A DNA stretch of 64,000 bases, taken from contig JAQFVV010012671.1 in NCBI GenBank assembly GCA_028023455.1, forward strand, positions 620,001 through 684,000, given 5' to 3'. The DNA is from Epiperipatus broadwayi (Eukaryota > Onychophora > Udeonychophora > Euonychophora > Peripatidae). The notes below the pieces were generated by a model. It saw nothing but the letters and a program-made list of their open reading frames with translations. It was not told the DNA's origin and made no database searches. This document shows positions 56,575-64,000 of this stretch, piece after piece (position 1 is the stretch's first letter; each line of letters starts with the position of its first letter). Made by a program: the position numbers and the translations under genes.

Positions 56575-57130
56575 TCTTGTCAAATGCTGTCCTATCCAAT
56601 ATTTCCAGACTGTTGTCTGATGACTTTTGATTTGGGAGCAGTGCACTGAAACTTTTTGAATCGAATACACTTTTTTTCTAGCAGCCACCTTTTATTTGTT
56701 TCACTATAAAATTATCAGAACAATTAATATATATATATATGTGTGTGTGTGTATTTTTTTAAGCTAAGCCAACTTTTATAGTTATATAGATCTGAAACTA
56801 ATTCAATTTCTAAATATTATAGTGTCCTTAGTTTTTAATTAATTATAGATACCTCTAATGTTTGGGCAGGATTGATATATAGAACATATAGATACCAAGT
56901 TGGTTTTATATCTATGTGGCTATAAAACAAGTTAGTTTAGATTGTGATCATTAATGTGATTTTCAATGTAAAGTGATATTTTGATAGTAAAAGAAACAAG
57001 TGGAAGATGGTTAAGGGAAAAATTGTGCAATAGATTTAAAGATCCAGATACACTGCTTCCAGATCCAAAATTCTTCACTGATGAAAGTCATAAGGCAGAG
57101 ACTAGTCAAAGGATATTGAATAGAACAGCA
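56575..57130. mobile_element. HF repeat, copy E: degenerate foldback copy
   Basis: The left part (56575 to about 56900) follows the HF unit in the orientation of copies A and D ('ccaatatttccagact', 'gcagccaccttttattt', 'actataaaattatcag', 'tatagttatatagatctga', 'gggcaggattg'). The right part (about 56990-57130) is in the opposite orientation ('agatccagatacact', 'ttcactgatgaaag', 'gagactagtc', 'ggatattg'). It is the most diverged HF copy, so the family has been moving over a long period. Confidence 0.65.
57072..57113 (+). ncRNA. Hammerhead-like motif, decayed, HF copy E
   Basis: CTGATGA (57078-57084) is intact. The second core segment reads GAGACTAGTC (57098-57107) with G in place of a conserved A, and the stem I and stem II pairings are eroded. 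Homologous to the motif at 52389-52430; not expected to cleave. Confidence 0.45.
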
Positions 57131-58758
57131 CTAAAATAAAACATTATATATATATATATATATTTGTTGCTTTGTTCCATAAATCATTTTAAATGTCTTT
57201 TTAATAGTTACAAAACCCAAAAGCTTTTGAGGCTTGCTTTAGATGCCAAAACTGTTCAGTTAGACCCTAATACTGATATTCCATATTTGATTACTATAGT
57301 CTTGCCCTTTATGTTTTGATGCAGTGGTTAAATGGCATATTCATGAGCTTAATATCTACAGCCCAACTTAATGAGTTAAAATACTTCTAAAAATTAAGCA
57401 TACATGTTACAATCATATTTTAAATCTTTTCTAGCTTTTCTAGTTTTGGATTCTGAAGATCAGTTTGGATATTTCTGTTCAAATACAAATGAGTGTATAG
57501 AGTGGATATTTTATTAAACATGATCATTTGAATTCTTGTATCATTACTCAAATAGTGATCAAAATGTTTTTTCATCTTTTAAAAATATTAGCATTATTAT
57601 ATTAAAAAGTGGCAACCTATGATATGACATCAACATGTTACTACTTTCAATATATCTAAAAATATATAAAGTAATCATGCTCAACAAATTGTTATTGCAG
57701 TTCTAATTTATGTCATTTTTAAATCTTACTGTATGTTATTAAATTTCTGTTTTTAAATTACTTTATTTCTTTATAAAACTGCACATTCATTTCATTATTT
57801 AGCCAAGCAGCAAATGTCATATTTAACCAAACAGTGAATATCATGTTTGTTTAATGAAATCATTAATGATATAATAATTGTTAGGAAATGATTTTTTTTG
57901 TAAATTTGAAATAGATTTATTCACACAACACTTTCTTAAGAGAAGAACTTCATGTTTCAATAACATGATGAGCTTGAAAAACTCATTTTAGTGCTTTTAA
58001 AGTATGAGAAATCTCTAAATTTGGATTGAAATATATTTTTTAATGCAATGATAATTTTAGTCCCAATACTAACTGATATGTTTAACAATATGCTCTTCTG
58101 TAATGTTCATTTGCATCACATTCTGATTATTAAATATAATCCATATTTTAAAATTTAAAGCTCCAAAAATTTAAAGATTCAATTTTTTTTCTATATATAA
58201 TCCAATTTTTTTTAAATCTATAATAATTCTTAATTCATGCTTTTCAAAACTTGTTTTTTTTTCTCTCATTAAATTCATATAAATATTACATAAACTTATT
58301 TATATTTCAATCTATTACATAACTTATTTATATTTCAATCATTTTAATATGATCATTATCAAATACCTGCAATATATAAAAATGAAAATGTGAAACTAAT
58401 AAAAATTTTACATCCTATATCTATTTATCAAAAAATTAAATAAATTTTTTTACAAAAACAGCTGAAACATATTTAAAACAAAATAAATGGAAAGAAAATG
58501 ATTAGAAGATTATTTTAATAGATTCATTTTTACAATTAAGAGTAATTAATTTAATGATTACCATTTATAATAAAAGTATTAAATAAGAATTGAAAAATAA
58601 ATGTTTAAACTTAAAAATATAAATTAAAAAAATAAGATATAAACCAATATATTATTTTTAATACATAAAGAATAAATGCTTTTCTTTAAAAATAGGATGC
58701 TATATAGTATATAATTTTCATTGGATTTATGTTTTCATTTTTATATAATTGTAATTAA
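57131..58758. other. AT-rich noncoding DNA
   Basis: An AT microsatellite at about 57144-57163 directly follows HF copy E. A short duplicated phrase 'cttatttatatttcaatc' lies near 58295-58340. No gene seen. Confidence 0.5.
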
Positions 58759-59047
58759 TAGAGAAATAAATAATAAGCACTGTAATGCAAAAAAATAAAT
58801 TCGTTTATTAATCTGCTGAGTTAACTTTCGTCACAGAGTATCTGTTTTAAAGCATAACTAATAGATAATTAGCAGAGTGTGAAAGTAATTCCGATTATAA
58901 AAGATTAAACTTGGAGGAATTATCACACTCTGCTAAATCTATTAGTTATGCTTTGAAACAAACATTCTGTATCTAAAGTTAACTCAGCTGATTAATAAAC
59001 GAATTTATTTTAACCTTACTTTGACCATACTTATTATTTATTTCTCT
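58759..59047. mobile_element. 289 bp near-palindromic element (long-TIR MITE or cruciform)
   Basis: Arms 58759-58892 and 58915-59047 are reverse complements over ~130 bp. The outermost blocks are 'agagaaataaataataag' and its exact complement, then ~17 bp of mismatch, then a long match through 'attcgtttattaatc', 'gagttaactt', 'agcataactaatag' and 'agcagagtgtgaaagtaatt'. The spacer is only ~22 bp. No target duplication is clear. The minus-strand 66-codon frame crossing it is a by-product. Confidence 0.75.
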
Positions 59048-60059
59048 ATACATATTTTCCATAACTTTAAACTTCTGCTTTATATATTGTAAATAAATAT
59101 TTTTGTAAATAACTATATAAATATGATGAAAAAGTAGAAAAATTATGTAATATTTATATGATTTTGTGAAGTGAAGCAAACTAAGAAAAAAATAATAATT
59201 AAGAAGTATTATGAATACAACCTACGTGCCATTATTTTAAGTACGCCTTCAAGTTCCTTTACAATGATTTTTTTGTCTTAAAAATTTTTCATAATAGCTA
59301 ATTCATGTTGTAGAAAGGTTTGCTAATAAAAATATATAATTCAAATTTAAAGAATCAAAATCGTTTATATGAATAACTTTAGTTCACAGTTAACATCCTA
59401 TCATGTTTATTAAAATGGCCAAACAATTCCGTTTTTTATTGAATGTTGCATTTTTTATAGCATTATCTTTTCATTGATATATCAAATCAGTTAGCCAAGT
59501 TAGATTTTTCAAACTAAGCTGTCTTATTCCATTCAATAAACAACCTTTTCAAAAAAAAAAAAAATAGGCATTTACTTATTTATTAAAACTACTTCATTCT
59601 GGAAAAAGTTCACTAAGAGCAGCTATATTAATATTAAATGTTGGAAACTCCTTAAATAAAAATAATGCCCTTCTTTCAAGTCTTGAAAACTCCATAGCAT
59701 AATATGCATATATATCTGTATATTTAGAAAATAATTCAAATATCTTTATTATTATCATTATCTCTTATATTGCAATCATTGCCATTATTTCTACCAATCA
59801 ATTGAGCAATTGGATAGTCCTTATGCAACATGAGTCATAAACCATTATTCTGTATTTTCTTAAACTTCACACAATACATTCTCTGAACAGACAAACTTTT
59901 ATCAGCTGCAACTTCTTTCTGAGATTCAGTGTCAAGAAATTTATTACTGAGTGTACTATCTTATAAAAGTTCAGCTCTAAAAACTACCAATCTAAAATAA
60001 TCTCTATTATTATTATTTTTTAATACCAATCTCTTTTTACAATTTTTATACATTCTAGA
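59048..60059. other. AT-rich noncoding DNA
   Basis: No gene or repeat recognised. Confidence 0.5.
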
Positions 60060-61320
60060 ATGTTAAAAAAATATATTTGTACTGCACAGTATTTAACAAA
60101 TGGTAATGTGATTTCAAAAGTACACAATCCAATTGTCATTATGAATAGAGAAATGATCAATGACTTTAGAAGCCATGTTAATAGATCCTATATTAATGTG
60201 ATTGAAAACATAGGCAGAAAAAGAGAAAAATGGAAAGATTACCTATATCAGAAACAGTATCTAATCTTTGATGAATCAATATCATATCCTGCAAAACAAC
60301 AAACAGGAAATGCTCTTGGTGGGGATATTTATTTATACATCACTGTATTCACAATTAACTTTTATATTGTTATTTTACCAACCTCCAACTATAGACTCAG
60401 TCATTAATCTGAGTTCAGTATTCAAATTTCATATGAACACATATCATAGGGACATTATGACTTGGTTGTTTTGTAGCCTAGTCTGGAATCTTAGATGGAT
60501 AAAACTTTTGTAAATATTTTAGATTCCAGTTAAATTTAGAATTTTTGTTTCAGGTAGCTATTTTATAGACAGCCTACTTAACTATCCAATATTTGTCCAC
60601 AAATAGATATCTTAATTAGAAGATAAGAATGCAAAATCTTGCAAACTACCATCATCTTGCAATTGACAAGTTTAGTAAGATATTTAAAGGCTGTTTTACT
60701 TTTTATTTATATTAGCAATTAGTTGGAGAATAATGACAAACTATTACTGACAATAGTTGTTTTCTTCATTATTGATAATATAGAATCTATTATTAAAAAA
60801 TTCTTTTGTCAGGATTTAAGTCATCCTCATCCCCATATATATTCTAGAAACTAAGTTGAAAAAATACTTGCAAAAAAGCTTTAGATAAAAAGAATTAGCA
60901 ACAAGGTTTCCCAAACAATTAATAAAGACACTATATTACAAATAATTCTCTATTGTGGTACTACAATTAGCAAACTTCTTAATCTTATTTGTCTAAATGC
61001 AATTTGCAACTCCTCAGATTGTCTGGAAATTTAGATAATTTACATAATTTACATCACTTATTTACTGGCATATATCTGCTTATTTGCACACTATTATGTT
61101 TTTTTCTGTATGATCTAATTTCAAAATCAAACCCTGTATATATATAATAATCAAAATATTCTAGAATAACACTACAAAATTGAATATGCTTATATATAAT
61201 AGTAAAATAGTCTTTGAGTAGCCCATTGCAGAAAAAAGGCTTTTCAACAATACTCCAGAGAAATACTTCAAAAAACAAAGCTCATCAGATTTACAAATTG
61301 CCAAGTATTGAAGATCTGAA
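60060..61320 (+). other. Coding-like but unassigned decayed sequence
   Basis: The plus strand has a 115-codon open stretch (60060-60407) with fairly balanced residues, including 'NPIVIMNREMINDFRSHVN' and 'GRKREKWKDYLYQKQYLIF', overlapped by a second frame to 60513. Composition stays slightly higher in G+C to about 61320. There are no matches to RT, transposase or nuclease motifs that I can recognise. It may be a remnant of a retroelement or chance. Confidence 0.25.
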
Positions 61321-61596
61321 GAGTCTTCCATCATTATTTAGTCCTCCATTTAAGAATAACTATCATTTGTTTGCATATAACTAATAGTTGGCTAGTTAGT
61401 TTGTTTATAAGCCATCTGAAAAAAATGTAAGCTTGGTTCCAAGTTTTATTCATTCATATTCATCTCATAGGTTGTAGACATGGCAGATAAATACACTAAT
61501 CTCTCTACCATAAGGCATTTCTAAAATATTATGAGTGTTATAATATTTGGATACAAATACAACTTATTCATTTGGATCCCAGATGTAATATAGAGA

Positions 61597-62190
61597 ATTT
61601 GAACACAGACTTTCAAACTCACTTAGTTTATCCATTCTATCTCATACAACTGTTACACATGTCCACACACATGTGAAAAATATAAATGATCTCTAATATA
61701 CATATTCTGTATTGAACCAGCACTCATCAGTTGGTCCAGATCATCTCCCACATATATATAGTCAGTGCTCAAACCCTCCAAGTGTGTGATACTTGTATTC
61801 AAATACTACAAATTTAGCCTATATCCTGTCCATCCCATGTCTTTGTGTTTGAATGGACAAAATTCTGTATATGAAGTGTCATAGTGACTTAGAGTCAATA
61901 CGAGCATGACAATAATATTGGAATCAACCAAGTATTTGGGCATTCCACCATCATATTTTCAATGAAATGGATGGCTTAAGAGTAGGAGAGTAGAGTAGAT
62001 TGAAGCATGTCCATTAAAGTTTGAAGATTTGCTATCTTAATATAAACCAAGCACTGATTATGTATCTGTGTGGGAGCTGATGATTTGGACCAACTTATGA
62101 GTGTTGGTTCAGCATAAAATACATATAATGTAGATCATTTATCTTTATCACATGTGTGGTCATGTATATTGGTTGTATGAGAAACTATTG
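61597..62190. mobile_element. SF foldback element with central domain
   Basis: Inverted arms: 61597 to about 61775 and about 62046-62190. Paired blocks include 'ttgaaccagcactcatcag' against its complement near 62110, 'gttggtccagatcatctccc' against 'gggagctgatgatttggacc', and the 'cacatgt' core. The ~270 bp centre contains 'gagcatgacaataat' and 'gcattccaccatcatattttc', related to the centre of the SF copy at 20127-20964. The right arm is cut before its tRNA-like end. Confidence 0.7.
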
Positions 62191-62251
62191 TAGTGGAGGA
62201 ATAGCAAGATGTCAATATGGCAAAAGATTAAAATGTTTGATACCTCTAGAT

Positions 62252-63023
62252 CAGTGGTCTTCAACCTTTTCACATCTGTGGATTGGCAAAAATAACAATA
62301 AGGTTTTGCAGACTGGAAAAAATAAGGATAAGGTTTTGTGGACCAGCAGAAGTCTGTAGATAAATTTTCTTAAAGATATAAACTGCGTAGCCTTAGATGA
62401 GCTTAATTGTTATAACTGACCAGAACAACACACTAGTTACTGTATATAGTAATGGTGTTGCTTACCTTCACATGTTGAACACTTTCTCGAGTTGCAAAAT
62501 CATATTGTTACAGAAAACAGTGCAATAACAATCGTTCTCATTAATGTGCCTGCATTTATTATTTTATTGTTAAAACATGCAAAAATAAAATGTTATTCAC
62601 CTGAATGTTAATGATTATGATAAATGTAATATCTGTATTTAATGTTAAATATACAAGATGAAGTTTTATATATATATATATATATATGGAGTTTGTATAA
62701 TAAAAAACTTTTTTTTTTAATTTTGAATTTTTTTAGAAAAATAATAAAAAAAAATAATTCTAATCCCCCCCCCCTCATAAACATCTGTGATAACTAAAAA
62801 AAACAAATTAATTTATGTATGATTGATTAGATTTTGTTTTCGTTCTGTTTCTTTTAATTGGGTAAAAATGAGATGAAAAAATAAATAAAAATTGTTTATA
62901 TTAATTAAAAGTTTAAACTCTTATTATTTTGTTGTTACAAACTTTCCTGTCAGTCTACTGTGGACTAACAGAAAACTTCTGGGGCTCAGCTTCGGTTCAC
63001 AGACCAGGGGTTGAAGACCACTG
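62252..63023. mobile_element. Nonautonomous hAT element, 772 bp, 8 bp TSD
   Basis: The terminal inverted repeats are 'cagtggtcttcaacc' (62252-62266) and its exact complement (63009-63023). The flanking 8 bp are 'ctctagat' (62244-62251) and 'ctctacat' (63024-63031), a target duplication with one substitution. Just inside the left end there are ~30 bp subrepeats ('aaggttttgcagactgg', 'aaggttttgtggaccagc'). The interior has an AT microsatellite (near 62669-62688) and a run of nine or ten C (about 62766-62775) but no transposase. The family differs from the hAT at 30798-31100, although both have CAG-GGT-type ends. Confidence 0.92.
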
Positions 63024-63031
63024 CTCTACAT

Positions 63032-64000
63032 CACCTGATCAATTAAGACTGTTCACAAAATACAGACATAGTGATAGAGGATTGTCTGGATTTCTGCATT
63101 GGTGAATGGTTATGAATTAGGAAGTTGAAATAAGTAGCACACTAATAAAAACAAATATATATATATATAAACAAACTTAAAAAATATATAAGTTCCAAAC
63201 TTTCGTAAAGCTGGATTATTTCCATTCGCATACAGTTTGATTCTTTTGATCCAGCTTTTTCATAATTTGTTAAGGCAGAAATTTGCATATATAAGAATGA
63301 TAAGTATTAATAATAACAATTGTAAAATTTCAGAATTATTTTCAGTTATTTTCATAACCATTTTCAACTGTTAAAATTTTAAATCAGCAAATTAAAATTT
63401 TTTAACAATTGAGAATAGTTATGAAAGTAACTAAAAGTACTTCTGAAATTTATAATTGGTATTATAAATATATATCATTAATATTTAATAGTTTTGTTAT
63501 TATTACATATGACAATCTATAATGGGTGCTTTTGTGAGGTTTATGTGTATATGTGTCTGAAAGTATGTAACCAGTCAAATTACTTCACAGGAGTCCACAA
63601 TTTTGTAAACTATTGATCTACTGAAAAATGATAACTCATTATGTACTATTATTGATTCACTGAAAAATGAAATTCAAAGTTTAATGCAGTTTCTCTGATC
63701 CATAACTACTTCACATAACACTGATAAACTTCCTTATTTCATCTATTTATCTGTGATGTCTTTCTATGACTTTTATAATCAGTTGATATATATTTTAAGA
63801 CTTCAACTATATATATATATATCTTGGAAAATTCTCCAATTATCAGTTGAGTGAAATGGCTAATACCAGAATCTTATTACCAGAAATGATAGCCCAATTG
63901 TCTATTTAAATACCATAATTGCACACTAGTTGATTTTAAAGCTCGCATTTGCATGAATTACACATATATAAACTCAATATTTAAAGATTTTAATTTAAAG
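63032..64000. other. AT-rich noncoding DNA
   Basis: About 63390-63500 resembles 39965-40085 (a weak dispersed repeat). Near 63217-63259 'aagctggatta' and 'tgatccagctt' form a loose inverted pair. AT microsatellites lie near 63156-63170 and 63811-63823. No gene seen. Confidence 0.45.

Noticed and set aside
58979-59179. 66-codon minus-strand frame
   Set aside because: It begins in the palindromic element and is low-complexity Tyr/Ile/Lys.
62156-62359. 67-codon plus-strand frame
   Set aside because: It crosses the border of the SF element and the hAT element, so it cannot be a conserved gene.
1-64000. CRISPR array, bacterial operons or prophage
   Set aside because: There are no regularly spaced identical repeats and no dense coding; the transposon content is typical of an animal genome.

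Overview
The window looks like non-genic or intronic chromosomal DNA of an AT-rich animal, most plausibly an invertebrate. By eye roughly three quarters of the bases are A or T. There are no tightly packed genes, no operons and no ribosome-binding-site logic. The content is interspersed animal-type transposable elements: an RTE/BovB-type LINE, a Penelope-like retroelement, nonautonomous hAT elements, tRNA-like SINE pieces and foldback elements. I cannot name the species. RTE elements of this kind are common in arthropods and occur in other animals, so the phylum is left open.

Layout, start to end. 1-1.9 kb is plain AT-rich DNA. 1.9-2.5 kb is a repeat (called HF here) carrying a hammerhead-ribozyme-like motif. 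2.9-3.8 kb is a fragment of a second repeat (called E1). 3.8-6.1 kb is a broken Penelope-like element (reverse transcriptase plus GIY-YIG endonuclease) with another HF copy inserted in its RT gene. Opposed tRNA-like SINE heads follow at 6.1-6.2 kb. Two possible host exons lie at 7.3 kb (minus strand, signal-peptide-like) and 10.5 kb (plus strand). 11-25 kb is mostly silent AT-rich DNA with small hairpin elements, one target-site-flanked foldback element at 20.1-21.0 kb (called SF), and a threefold ~150 bp tandem repeat at 24.0-24.4 kb. 25.9-27.6 kb is a decayed RTE/BovB-like LINE.

28.5-37.0 kb is one very large inverted repeat of E1 sequence: two diverged arms of about 3.7 and 4.7 kb around a ~100 bp centre. 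A hAT element sits only in the left arm. A truncated RTE tail and an extra ~0.97 kb block sit only in the right arm. 41.4-44.3 kb holds the only long open reading frame, a nearly intact RTE-type LINE on the minus strand with a single frameshift near its C-terminus.

47-64 kb contains a small hairpin MITE, SF copies (50.7 and 61.6 kb), the best-preserved HF copy with a 14 bp target-site duplication and a complete hammerhead core (52.2-52.9 kb), a decayed Jockey-like LINE (54.9-56.5 kb), a degenerate HF copy (56.6-57.1 kb), a ~290 bp near-palindrome (58.8-59.0 kb) and a 772 bp hAT element with 8 bp target-site duplications (62.3-63.0 kb).

The genes do not form a pathway. The unifying theme is self-inverted repeats: HF, SF, E1 and several MITEs all occur as head-to-head or tail-to-tail pairs, so many transcripts from this window could fold into long hairpins. 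The most interesting system is the HF family, where hammerhead ribozyme motifs sit inside tandem-plus-inverted units whose insertions can be dated by target-site duplications.
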